Part shown: positions 8,775-17,550 of the stretch, one piece after another
How the letters are laid out: every line of letters starts with the position of its first letter
Numbering within the stretch: the first letter of the stretch is position 1
Assembly (NCBI GenBank): GCA_011800805.1
Contig: MPNW01000893.1
Span: 40,381 to 60,985 of the forward strand
Source: Hirudo medicinalis
Lineage: Eukaryota > Annelida > Clitellata > Hirudinida > Hirudinidae
Length of the DNA stretch: 20,605 nt
Direction of reading: 5' to 3'
The notes under the pieces: model-generated
Database searches by the model: none
What the model was told of the DNA's origin: nothing
What the model saw: only the letters and a program-made list of their open reading frames with translations
Program-made: the position numbers and the translations under genes

Positions 8775-9631
8775 AAATTCCAACTTTCGCATTCATCGAA
8801 TTGAAGTCCCTGCTGTCGGCAGTCGAAGTCGCTTTTGAAGCCAGAATTCTGACGACGTTTTCCGTCGCGAACGTTGACCACCATCGGAGATTCAGACAGA
8901 CCGTAAACTTTCAATTGACTTGGCATTTTCAATATTTCCTTGCAGTCTTTAATGATGTCACAAGTTTCACTCGATTCGGAAAAGCAGGCTTTGCGGCTCG
9001 AGTTCTTGGGAGGTCTGTTCAATTTGAACGATTCTCCACAAATGGATTTACTGCCCTTACTGGTTCGTTTAGCAGACGATCCAGAGCCACGCTTTGACTG
9101 AGATTTCTGGTTCTTGAATGACTGGAAGCAAGGCAGATACGATTCTGCGCCAGAAGAATATTCCAAATCAGATTGAATCCTTTTGGGAGGTTTTCTCTTT
9201 GGCAATGAATTCTTAAAGTTCGAATCGCAATTTCTGGGATTTTTAAGTTCTTTTGAGTCTCTGTTTCTATCTTTGAATCTGCCAAATGAGCTGCACTTTG
9301 AAGTGTTTCCCTCTGACGTTTGATTGCAGACGCCTTTCATGGCCTGGTTGTAGTTTTTCAATAATTCTGCTGCGTCAGGGCATTTTCCCGGTTGCTTGGT
9401 TTTGCGGGGTTTGTTGAAATTTTTGCAGCTGCCACAAGCTCTGAGAATCTTTTGATCTGTTGTTGGACATTCAGGCAGCCCATCGGCTCTCTGAGGCTTC
9501 CTCGCTGAAAATGACCTGCAGTTCTTCCTTTCATCGAAACATCTCCGCAGGACCATCAGTTGTTTCAAGTTTTTCTGGATCTCAGTCAGAAGTACATCTT
9601 TTTTCTGACTTTTACACTTTAATTATGGAAA
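8696..9631 (-). CDS. Cys/Ser/Lys-rich exon, unidentified
   Basis: The frame is open from after a TAA at 9625-9623 to the stop at 8698-8696. The first ATG is at 9556, but about 20 protein-like codons precede it (a helical stretch containing LLTEIQKNLKQLMVLRRC), so it is more likely an internal exon entered at a CAG acceptor (exon from 9604). The product shares the composition of its neighbours and their C-x-x-F/C-x-F plus basic pattern (CRSFSARK, CKNFNKPRK, CSSFGRFK, CGESFKLN). Cysteines at residues 34, 45, 48 and 63, numbering from the TTG at 9568, give C-x10-C-x2-C-x14-C, a possible but unproven metal site. After about residue 262 the translation becomes Tyr/Phe-rich and looks intronic, consistent with a donor at 8774. 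No known family recognised. Confidence 0.6.
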
Positions 9632-9761
9632 TTTTTAGTTTTGATTCTGCATTTATTAATTAGCAAATAATTTGTAATGGTATTTCTCTAATAAATCGTA
9701 ATAAATGCGACATTAATTCGAGGTTGTTCTTCATTTTCAAAATCGTTCTCAACTTTCTCAC
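9605..9761 (-). other. Putative intron joining the two 5' exons
   Basis: Donor GTGAGA at 9761 and a CAG acceptor ending at 9605, both phase 0. The upstream pyrimidine tract is poor, and the first 33 codons inside the intron remain open, so it may not be spliced in all transcripts, or at all. Confidence 0.3.
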
Positions 9762-10196
9762 CAAATCATCTTCTCCAGCAATTTGTTGATATCCTGGAAA
9801 GAATGTTTTATTTTCACACTTTGAAGATGTTTCAATCAAAACAGTGGCACCACATTCACCTGTGATCAGCCAATCGCAAAGTTCTGCCAAAGATTCTTGA
9901 GTGAGATCAACACAGTCGTCATTCCGAGTGGATTTTCTTACAGAATCCAGTTTCCTGGAAAGTTCGGAGTTGATGAAATCTTTGCACCTTTCCTCTTTGG
10001 AATTTGGAGACGTGATTCTTGAGATTTCCTCCATAATTTCGTTCCATTTCGCCTTTCCGCAGCCGCTTTTATCTTCCTGGGACGCCGATTGAAAGGATGA
10101 TTTTTGGAGAGGTTTCTGTGATATGTTCGCTGTATTGTCTGAGGTTGTAAGGAAGTTGCTTATTTTGGACGAGTTTACAAATGTGACTATTGACAT
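9660..10196 (-). CDS. Probable 5' coding exon or small protein, unidentified
   Basis: 178 codons begin at an ATG (10196) with an A-run before it and an in-frame TAA immediately upstream, so this is a true translation start if the frame is coding. Residues about 45-145 look like a folded helical domain containing several Cys and the stretch VDLTQESLAELCDWLITGEC. A consensus-like donor TTG|GTGAGA occurs at 9762/9761 in phase 0 and would join in phase to the next frame at 9604 through a 157-nt intron. Alternatively the frame runs on through a Leu-rich helix to its own TAA at 9662-9660, with AATAAA a few bases after it, as a separate small protein. I cannot decide between these from sequence alone. 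Confidence 0.6.
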   Translation of the reverse strand: MSIVTFVNSSKISNFLTTSDNTANISQKPLQKSSFQSASQEDKSGCGKAKWNEIMEEISRITSPNSKEERCKDFINSELSRKLDSVRKSTRNDDCVDLTQESLAELCDWLITGECGATVLIETSSKCENKTFFPGYQQIAGEDDLVRKLRTILKMKNNLELMSHLLRFIREIPLQIIC

Positions 10197-11957
10197 TTTT
10201 TTTTATTAAGAAAATTTATTTGTGAAATAAGTTTAAATTGAGTTGACAGAGTCATATCTAGAGAGCTGATGATGGTTTGAGTTTCAATTTAAGATTTGGT
10301 GCAATAGGAAGCCATTTGTTGTGTTTTTTTTTCATAAAATATTTCCAAGGTGTTCGTCAAATCACCTGTATTGTTCAAATCCGTTTCCATGAGATGAGAA
10401 GGCAACTTTTTTCTCTGGTAGAATTTGAAGCAGGAATTCATCTTTTCATCCTGGAAAGAAAAAAATTCCATTTGCTGGAAAGTGCTTTGCTACTCTGAGC
10501 TTCCTTTTGAGCTGCAAATGCTGTTCAAAACAACAACAAAAACAACAACAATAATAATAATAATTTTTGTTTTTGAAACGATATATATTTAAAAGCAATA
10601 TTAGTTTCCTCAAAATACTATTTTAGCTTTAAAAACGCCGTTCAGAAAACCTTGGACAAAAAAGCATTTTTAAGAAAATTTCTAATTTAGAACACGTTCA
10701 AAAGTCCTCAAACCGCGAAAACGAACAATTTTAAATAGTTTTTAAATACAAATTTTTTGTTGCAAATTAAAACAAAGTCTTGAACTGGCGAGTGATTCGT
10801 GTTGCATCAGTTCTGTGAGGTCATTAAATCACGTTTACCTTATGACCTTATTTTGTGAACAATAGATTTTATGCATTAATATGAATAAATAATAAATAAA
10901 TATAAATAATATTTAGCATATATTTGCTCTTAAAAACCAAGAGATCCCAACACTTCAACTTCAAAACTTTAAATAATTTGGCCAATTCAGTTCAGTTACA
11001 AACCTAATGACACACAAATTGAATTGATACAGTGGCCTCTAAACTTTGACCTATAAAATCCGTGCCATCAATAACTGTTATTAAATTTTTGCTTTCTTTA
11101 ATTCGTGGATTTAATTCTCGAAAAACATCGGAATCTGTTGAGAGTGGAGTCCTGGAAATTGTCAGAAAGGACGTCTGTCGTGGAAGTTCAACGTGAACAA
11201 CTTGGAATACTGATATTGACTGATGTGCGTTTGTCTTAATAGTCTATGATGTCACGTTATTAATGTGGTATAATGTCATAATTATGAATTTACTAAAATT
11301 TAATTAAATGAGATAAATGACTAATTTGCAATGAATTACATTTTAAAAGTTACAAAAACCAAAGCGAATGATCCGTTCTGCACACCAGATGGCTGTGGTT
11401 GTTTCGATGTAAACTAAAACAACTTTAGCTAAAATCCGTTGTAATTTGAACGACAATAACTCGAACCAAACTACTGTATTTAAATCTCAATTTAAGAGGA
11501 TTTTCTCTGAGTTAGCAAATAAATTTAAACAGACAGTAAAGTAAGGGTGAACGCAAAAAATGCGATGTTGAATCCCTGGTGCAAATACTCAAATACTCAC
11601 TTACTATTATCAAGAATGCGCCTGAATTCAAATTTCAGACGAGAAAGTGCAGGCTGCTAATCATTGCTGCGGAAAAACCTCGGAAATGGAAATCAGGAAA
11701 TTCATGAAAGGATCAAAATAATCCTGAGATTTGTTTACAAATTATGCGTTTCTCTCAAACTGGTGACGTAAAGCATCGTAACCTCGGCCTAAAAGGGAAT
11801 CCACGTTCTATGTTTTGCTGCATTTATATTTTATTTTATTTTTATTTTATTTTCCAAGAGTAATTCTCCCTCCCGGGACGTTTATTTCCCGCTTAAGACG
11901 TCAGGAAGCCGTCGAAAATGGCTTTTATTGGGCGCTAATTGAAGTGGCGTCAGTTAA
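10197..11957. other. Gene-poor upstream region
   Basis: AT-rich DNA upstream of the minus-strand Cys-rich gene. A 60-codon minus-strand frame with a real ATG (10471-10289) contains a donor-like ACAG|GTGATT but has no recognisable product. A CAA/AAT run lies at about 10530-10563 and a (TTTTA)n run at about 11827-11855. No promoter element is clear enough to name. Confidence 0.5.
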
Positions 11958-12227
11958 ACATCGGAATTTTCGGTGAATTTAAATTTCATTTACGAGAACA
12001 TTTTCGAAGCAAACTCGCGCGTCTTTAGAGAAATAAACGAACATTTTGCAGTTGGTAAAACACCGTGTCCACCAGCAACGAGGGGTCCAGTTATAGCGGT
12101 TAAAATTGTGGAAGTAAAGTGGAAATGGCACGTGACTTTGTTTTGTAAAATTTATGGTGTTGAATTTATTTGTCTTGTTGACACAAGTCCAATCCTCAAT
12201 TTAATGGAAAGCCTTGAAAGGGTGTAA
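11958..12227 (+). pseudogene. Possible degenerate retropepsin-like fragment
   Basis: A plus-strand frame of 89 sense codons between an in-frame TAA (11955) and the TAA at 12225, without an ATG start. Near its end is GVEFICLVDTSPILNL. This resembles the active-site region of retroelement aspartic proteases: a beta strand ending in hydrophobic residues, then Asp-Thr/Ser-Gly-Ala and a hydrophobic run. Here the Gly-Ala positions read Ser-Pro, which should be inactive. No reverse transcriptase, integrase, zinc knuckle or LTR is visible nearby. If the match is real this is a decayed fragment; it could also be a chance resemblance in a 90-codon frame. Confidence 0.22.
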
Positions 12228-13100
12228 ATAGTGGAAAAATATAATTGAGAAAAAAAAGTTTGAAATTTAAAATATTTATTTTAAATTCACAATAAAATGT
12301 TATATATATTGACGAGACAATATAAACGTCCATTCTGCAATCAGATATTGCGAATACTACGAAACATGGCAGAAAATATGAATAATGTTATTAATTATTT
12401 ATTATTGCAACTTTTAATGAATAATGAATAACTTTTAACTTTAACTTTTAACTTTAATTAACTAAATAATTAACTTTTAATGAATAAACACGGTAATTGT
12501 TTTCAATCATCTGCTCATGGTTTCAGTCATCGTCATCGTCATCGAATAATTTCAGAAGCAATATATTAATAATAATAATATATTAATAATAATAATATAT
12601 TAATAATAATAATATATTAAGTTGGAATTGAAATAATAAATACTAACAGTCAAAGTATGAACGACTGACAATGATACCCTGGAAAATGCATGATTTATTG
12701 TCCAATGAAAAAGATGAAATTGTCATAAAAGGACATGCATTATTGAATAAAAAACGTGTGAATATTAAATTATCGAATATTATAATTTATTATTATATTA
12801 TAATTCATGAGTAATTCCATTACTGAGCAGGAGAGAGAATGAAGGTTTGCAAACGACAAAAGGGTGCAAGAATTTCAGACAAGACGACATTTGTTGGCCT
12901 CAAAAAGTTGTTATTCCTTGAAAGACGAAAAGAAAAAACACGAAAAAACCGGAGATGGCGTGAAATGAAATTGCTTTTAAATTAAAAAATAAAAATAAAA
13001 TAAAATAAAATTAGAAATGCAATTAAAAAAACATCACAAATCGGGAGAACAAAATCAAAAACACGAGTCAGGCAAACAAAGCGGAAAAGCTCTGCGCGCC
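12228..13100. other. Intergenic AT-rich stretch with a 17-bp tandem repeat
   Basis: It contains an ACTTTTA-type repeat patch (about 12429-12480) and a 17-bp AT-only tandem repeat (12561-12620). Minus-strand AATAAA at 12791-12786 is a possible distal polyadenylation signal for the gene ending at 13101. No coding sequence is seen. Confidence 0.55.
12561..12620. repeat. 17-bp AT-only tandem repeat
   Basis: The unit ATATATTAATAATAATA starts at 12561, 12578, 12595 and 12612, about 3.5 exact copies. Confidence 0.92.
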
Positions 13101-14969
13101 TCAAACCGGTGTGGCCATTTGTAAATTACAGGACGGTGACAAGACAAATCCTAAATTATCGGCCTGCTGTAGAAGTCTCGGGTCTCTTCTCGTCTCCTCT
13201 GGCGAGATTCGCCCGATCAGCCCATCCTCTCGAAATCTAGAATCGTCGGCGACACTGCAGTCGGTCGCGGTGGCCGCTATCGAGACTTCCATGTCGTCGG
13301 TCGCCTGTGACTGGAGTGGTGGTTGCTGTCGTCGTTGAAGCTGCTGTCGATGATGATGATGATGGTGGTGGTGGTGCAAGGAGTCGTCGATTAACCTTTC
13401 TTGGTGAGCGGAAGTTAGAAAATCTGCTTCAGAACTTAAGCCACTTTTTATGGGTCGAGAGGGTTGGGTTTCCCACTCCACCCCGCGTGCACTTTGACCT
13501 TCATCTTCGTCTTCTTCCCCCTCCTCTTCACAAAAACAACGGCTGCAAGTCTCAATAGATTGGTCCTCGATCTTCTTCTCCATTGTCAGACTTATGAAGC
13601 TGTCAGGATTGAGAATTGTTTCCGAATTGTTCCTTGTCTTCTTCTTCTTCCAGATTGGTCGACGAACGGAGGTGGAATTCAATTGCTTTCCGGATTCGTT
13701 CTTGTCGATCTGGGCGTCATCGATGACGCTCACAGACGTCGTACGCTCTACGCCGTCGCGAAACGAAAGCGAAAATGGAAAGCGAAACCAATCTCTTCGG
13801 CAGCAAAGATAAAGAAACACGAATAGATTTCCGGCCAGCAAAACACAACCGAATGCGGCTATGTAGTTCAAAGTGTCGAGGTCGGTCAGTCGCGACCACA
13901 AGCTTGCAGTTGCCGTCGATGACGACGTTTGCGGCGTCGACGCCGACAGTGGGTGGAAGTCAGCAGGAGGAGGGTGCTGTCCTAGCCGACCGCTAACCTC
14001 GTACATGAGTCGAGAGCCTGAATAAATCTGAGTAGCCTTGTCGTCATCACGGACGTTCGCCGTGCCGCTGGGATCGCTAGCGAGGTTAGTTGCGGTTGCT
14101 TTGCTCTTGGCCTTCCTGTCTTTGACTACCGTGCGCGTCAAGACGAGGCTATTTTGTGTCACCCTCTGCTGAGTAACGACAAAAGATGGCGGCGATGGAA
14201 GTAGACGTCTGAGAGGTTGGAGTGGTTGTGGCGTCGCCGACTGCAATGGCGACAGGACGTCGATGGCGAGGTTTGGGTTGGTGAAGGTTTCAGTGGCGTT
14301 CTGGTTGATCCTCTCGGAAGCTACGTGCCAGCGTTTTACGACGTTTTTCAATTGGTTGGCATGGAAACTGACGTCATCATTACCACCACCACCTTCGTCG
14401 TCGTCATCATCATCATCATCGGTGCCATCATCATGTTGTTCGACCGCGTTTTTGTTGATTCTCTTGAAGATGTTGTTAGTGTCCCTATGAACGCCATGAC
14501 CGTAGCCAATAAACTTAGAACTCCGGACAACCTCACCAGCATCATGGAGATCGCCATCATCATCATCATCACTATCGTCATCACCATCATTACCATCAGT
14601 CCTGTGTTCCACGTCACCAAGGTTACCATCTTCTCCAGTTCGCTTACGTGAAATTTCTTCCGTGGAGAGAAGTTCGTCTGTCTTCAATTTTTCCGTCTGA
14701 TCTTGATCATCATTACCTTCATCGTCATCATTATCACCATTGTTGTCGCTATCGTCGGTGTTATATCTCTCTACGATATCAGATATAAATCCTCTCTGTG
14801 TGATACCGTTATCAACTTTGAAATCACCATCATTATCATCAACATCATCATCACCACCATCATCATCGTGGTCATCGTTGTCCTCGTTAATCGAGTCGTA
14901 CTCTTCATTGTCTCCTGTGATATTTTGAATTTGATTTAAATTTCGATTAGATGATATCATTTGCATCAT
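13101..14969 (-). CDS. Acidic single-pass membrane protein, neuroligin-like TM and PDZ ligand
   Basis: 622 codons from the first ATG (14969; the in-frame TAA upstream is close) to TGA at 13103-13101. Numbering from a TTG at 14984 (ATG is residue 6): residues 24-205 are very rich in Asp/Asn/Gly, residues about 205-365 are Ser/Thr/Pro-rich with Asn-glycosylation sequons, and one transmembrane helix spans about 372-394. CCRRD follows, so the positive-inside rule puts the C-terminus in the cytosol. The tail (395-627) contains a Lys cluster, an acidic Cys patch, nine histidines (537-545) and Gln/Arg-rich sequence. It ends MATPV, a class I PDZ-binding form ([S/T]-x-V). The helix fits the neuroligin pattern G-x-x-L-L-x-x-N-x-x-x-F, then Leu, a residue pair, two basic residues and Asp. 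No esterase-like domain is present here, so if it is a neuroligin that part is on upstream exons. No signal peptide is seen. Confidence 0.7.
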   Translation of the reverse strand: MMQMISSNRNLNQIQNITGDNEEYDSINEDNDDHDDDGGDDDVDDNDGDFKVDNGITQRGFISDIVERYNTDDSDNNGDNDDDEGNDDQDQTEKLKTDELLSTEEISRKRTGEDGNLGDVEHRTDGNDGDDDSDDDDDGDLHDAGEVVRSSKFIGYGHGVHRDTNNIFKRINKNAVEQHDDGTDDDDDDDDEGGGGNDDVSFHANQLKNVVKRWHVASERINQNATETFTNPNLAIDVLSPLQSATPQPLQPLRRLLPSPPSFVVTQQRVTQNSLVLTRTVVKDRKAKSKATATNLASDPSGTANVRDDDKATQIYSGSRLMYEVSGRLGQHPPPADFHPLSASTPQTSSSTATASLWSRLTDLDTLNYIAAFGCVLLAGNLFVFLYLCCRRDWFRFPFSLSFRDGVERTTSVSVIDDAQIDKNESGKQLNSTSVRRPIWKKKKTRNNSETILNPDSFISLTMEKKIEDQSIETCSRCFCEEEGEEDEDEGQSARGVEWETQPSRPIKSGLSSEADFLTSAHQERLIDDSLHHHHHHHHHRQQLQRRQQPPLQSQATDDMEVSIAATATDCSVADDSRFREDGLIGRISPEETRRDPRLLQQADNLGFVLSPSCNLQMATPV

Positions 14970-14984
14970 TCCAACTTTAATCAA

Positions 14985-15282
14985 AGATTTTTAATCAAAC
15001 ACCAAACACGAAAATATTTTCAAAAATAATTAATTCAGATGCTAACAATCGGCTTGAAAACATTCACTCTGAATGAATGTCGTGAGTGAATGTGAAATCT
15101 CACGAAATCATTTGAAAGACAATTAAATTGGAAACACATCAACATTTATCGACGAAAGCAGTTCAATTTTCAACAAGAGCAACAAACCTCGCAACAACTT
15201 CGGCACAAGGTTTGTCCAAAGTGCCACCTGGGACGACCTCAAGTGGTGGAGCGGGGTGATGGAACCGTGGCTGTCTTAAAAT
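14985..15282. other. Sequence upstream of the membrane-protein frame
   Basis: AT-rich, followed by a more mixed segment at about 15160-15260. No coding exon, splice acceptor with a good pyrimidine tract, or promoter element is clear enough to report. Confidence 0.4.
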
Positions 15283-15463
15283 GGGTGGAGAAGGGTAGTG
15301 GATGGGTGGATGGATGGATGAGTAGATGGATGGATGGATGAGTACATGCATGGATGGGTGGATGATGAGTGGATGGATGGGAGGATGGATGAGTGGATGG
15401 ATGGGTGGATGATGAGTCGATGATGAGTGGAAGGATGGATGGGTGGATGATGAGTGGATGAAT
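15283..15463. repeat. (GGAT)n-derived minisatellite
   Basis: GGAT, GAGT and GATGAT units are arranged in longer irregular repeats, such as GGATGGATGAGT and GGGTGGATGATGAGT. On the minus strand this reads as Ile-His-Pro-Ser runs, which are not a gene. Confidence 0.93.
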
Positions 15464-15711
15464 GGAACAAGATTAATTACTTATGATATAATAATATTAT
15501 GACATGCAAGCATTATGATGTATTTAATGTGTAAATTTGAGATATGTCGAAAAATAGCTCAATTGGAAAATCATCATTATAAACCATTATCAACTATTAT
15601 TGCAAGTCTTAATAATAATTATGATAAAAATTATAAATATTAAAAACGTCGGAGCTACATAACGACAGCAAATAACAATGCATCAATGCACGGTAATAGC
15701 AATACACGAAT

Positions 15712-15744
<33 letters not shown>

Positions 15745-15895
15745 AATAATAATTATTATTATTATAATTATTAATATAATAATATAATTAATATTATTAA
15801 TATAATAATATAATATAATAATATAATAATTATTAATTATAACAATTATAATACTACTACTACTACTACTAATAATAATAATAATTTTAATAATA
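15712..15895. repeat. Compound (AAC)n-(AAT)n-AT palindrome-(ACT)n block
   Basis: Successive runs: AAC (15712-15741), alternating AAT/ATT that is self-complementary (15742-15850), ACT (15851-15870), then AAT (15871-15885). The middle part could extrude as hairpins. Confidence 0.9.
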
Positions 15896-16047
15896 ATGGA
15901 TGATTGGGTGAATGCAGGGATTGACTGGTGAATGGATGAACGAGTGGGTTGGTTGATTGGTTGGTGTTTTGATTGATTGAAGTAATGGGTGAAGTAAAAT
16001 GGTAATAACAATAGTAATAATGTAATTATAAATGCTAGAAATAAGGA

Positions 16048-16074
16048 TCATCGTCATCGTCGTCGTCGTCGTCG

Positions 16075-16106
<32 letters not shown>

Positions 16107-16173
16107 GTCGTCATCGTCGTCATCGTCGTCATCATCGTCATCATCGTCATCATCGTCATCATCGTCATCATCG

Positions 16174-16259
<86 letters not shown>

Positions 16260-16279
16260 NTATGATGATCATCATCATC

Positions 16280-16370
<91 letters not shown>
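16048..16370. repeat. Long (TCG/TCA)n to (CAT)n microsatellite with an unresolved base
   Basis: About 320 bp: TCG-rich triplets at 16048-16080, ordered TCGTCATCA-type units to about 16178, then pure TCA to 16259. An N at 16260 is followed by a brief switch to ATGATGATC and a CTC interruption before the CAT run resumes. The N and the orientation switch suggest a collapsed or joined repeat, so the true length is unknown. Confidence 0.95.
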
Positions 16371-16490
16371 ATATTTATTCAATATCGTCCACTGAAGGAT
16401 CGGAAATCAATACGAGAATCAATTTCTGAGATGTTTTCCATTAAATCTTTCAGAGCAATATCGTGACGGAGGTTCGAGTCACACAAACAA

Positions 16491-16549
16491 CGACAGCAAC
16501 AACAACGACAGCAACAACAACGACAGCAACAACAACGACAACAACAGCA
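16491..16549. repeat. 15-bp CGACAGCAACAACAA tandem repeat
   Basis: Three exact copies (16491, 16506, 16521) and a partial fourth. On the minus strand one frame reads (Cys-Cys-Cys-Cys-Arg)n inside a 102-codon frame with a real ATG at 16687. I see no independent evidence that it is expressed. Confidence 0.92.
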
Positions 16550-16803
16550 TATGATATCCATATCATTATCAATTTTGGTTATTATTACCACAACGAAATC
16601 AAAAAATAAAATCATCATCATCAACAACATCATCATCATCATACCCAGAACAACGATAGATTTGCACGGCCTTAAAAATATTCTCATCGTGGTCTGTCGG
16701 TTGTTTGTGGCTGTTGTTATTGTTGTTGTTGTTGTTGACGATTCAACTTATTTACCAACAAAACATTATCATTTTGTCATGACGATGTGAAGGTCGTTAT
16801 TGT

Positions 16804-17097
16804 TCATTCGTCATTCATGTTCAAGTTTCGTTGCCATGGAAATTCACGAATGCTTGCAAACCTTCGTCCAAAGTAGGTCCCCATGGGATCGCATTCATAT
16901 AAATCCTCAATTACGACAAACCTCCTCATAATAATAATGCAGATATTAAAGTAATAATGATAACGACCATCATCATCCTCATCGTCATCGTCACCTTCAT
17001 CACCGCCATCATCATCATCATAATCACCACCACCGCCATCATCATCATCGCGGTCGTCGTCGTAGTCATCATCAACAAAGTTCTCGCAGCTTTCCAT
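16804..17097 (-). CDS. Small acidic open frame, doubtful
   Basis: 97 codons with a real ATG (17097), an in-frame TGA upstream and a stop at 16806-16804. The N-terminal half is an Asp/Gly run from a GAT/GAC microsatellite. The C-terminal 41 residues (from an internal Met: RRFVVIEDLYECDPMGTYFG and on) are not low-complexity and look protein-like. It may be a chance frame, a short exon of the gene spanning 20349-13101, or a small protein. No family recognised. Confidence 0.2.
   Translation of the reverse strand: MESCENFVDDDYDDDRDDDDGGGGDYDDDDGGDEGDDDDEDDDGRYHYYFNICIIIMRRFVVIEDLYECDPMGTYFGRRFASIREFPWQRNLNMNDE
16968..17076. repeat. Imperfect CAT/CAC/CGT tract
   Basis: Degenerate triplet repeat, interrupted by GCC and TTC units. 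Confidence 0.8.
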
Positions 17098-17107
17098 TGG
17101 ACAAGTT

Positions 17108-17119
17108 GGTCACGTGACC
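17108..17119. promoter_or_regulatory. 12-bp palindromic E-box (CLEAR-type)
   Basis: GGTCACGTGACC is a perfect palindrome containing GTCACGTGAC, the consensus bound by MiT/TFE bHLH-leucine zipper factors in animals. Further CACGTG cores lie at 12129, 18148, 18458 and 19899. Function is inferred from motif identity only. Confidence 0.35.
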
Positions 17120-17489
17120 ATTACGATTGGACGGAGTACAATGGGATGCAGAGGCAGACGGAGGAGAATGCATCAATGAGACAGGAAAAGTGTTGCCGTC
17201 CTTTCGTTGGAGACAACACGATGTACAATGATTCCTTACAAATTACTTCAATGCGTCATGAATCATGCATCATGCATCATGCACTGGTGTGTGATTGGCA
17301 TCCTTCGAAATGAATTATATTACTATGTGAAGTGAATTACAGTGCTATTATTATTATATTATTATTATATTTTCGTCTCTTCATAAATTCGTTTTATAAA
17401 AATGTATTCACATTTCTAAATTAATTAGTTTATGGTTAGGGCTATGGCAATGGTTAGAGTTAAGGTTTACGAATGAATAAACAGGCGGA

Positions 17490-17550
17490 TGGTTGGATGG
17501 ATGGGTCGGATGGATGGATGGATGGATGGATGGATGGATGGATGGATGGA
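17490..17550. repeat. (GGAT)n microsatellite
   Basis: Perfect GGAT repeats from about 17509 to 17550 with degenerate copies just upstream. (GAAT)n runs follow at 17638-17664 and about 17786-17832. Confidence 0.95.

Noticed and set aside
10289..10471. 60-codon minus-strand frame with a true ATG
   Set aside because: It ends without a recognisable motif, and the downstream frame has its own ATG with a stop just upstream, so the two cannot be spliced in the obvious way. It is kept only as a remark on the intergenic region.
13111..13996. Plus-strand frames (60-120 codons) opposite the membrane-protein gene
   Set aside because: Short shadows of the continuous minus-strand frame, with no start context or motif of their own.
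15283..15463. CRISPR-like repeat array
   Set aside because: The units are 4-15 bp, contiguous, without unique spacers, and the genome is eukaryotic. It is a simple-sequence minisatellite.
16379..16687. 102-codon minus-strand frame with (Cys4-Arg)n and a Met/Leu-rich hydrophobic start
   Set aside because: The hydrophobic part comes from ATG/ATC repeats and the Cys-Arg part from the 15-bp repeat. There is no independent coding evidence.
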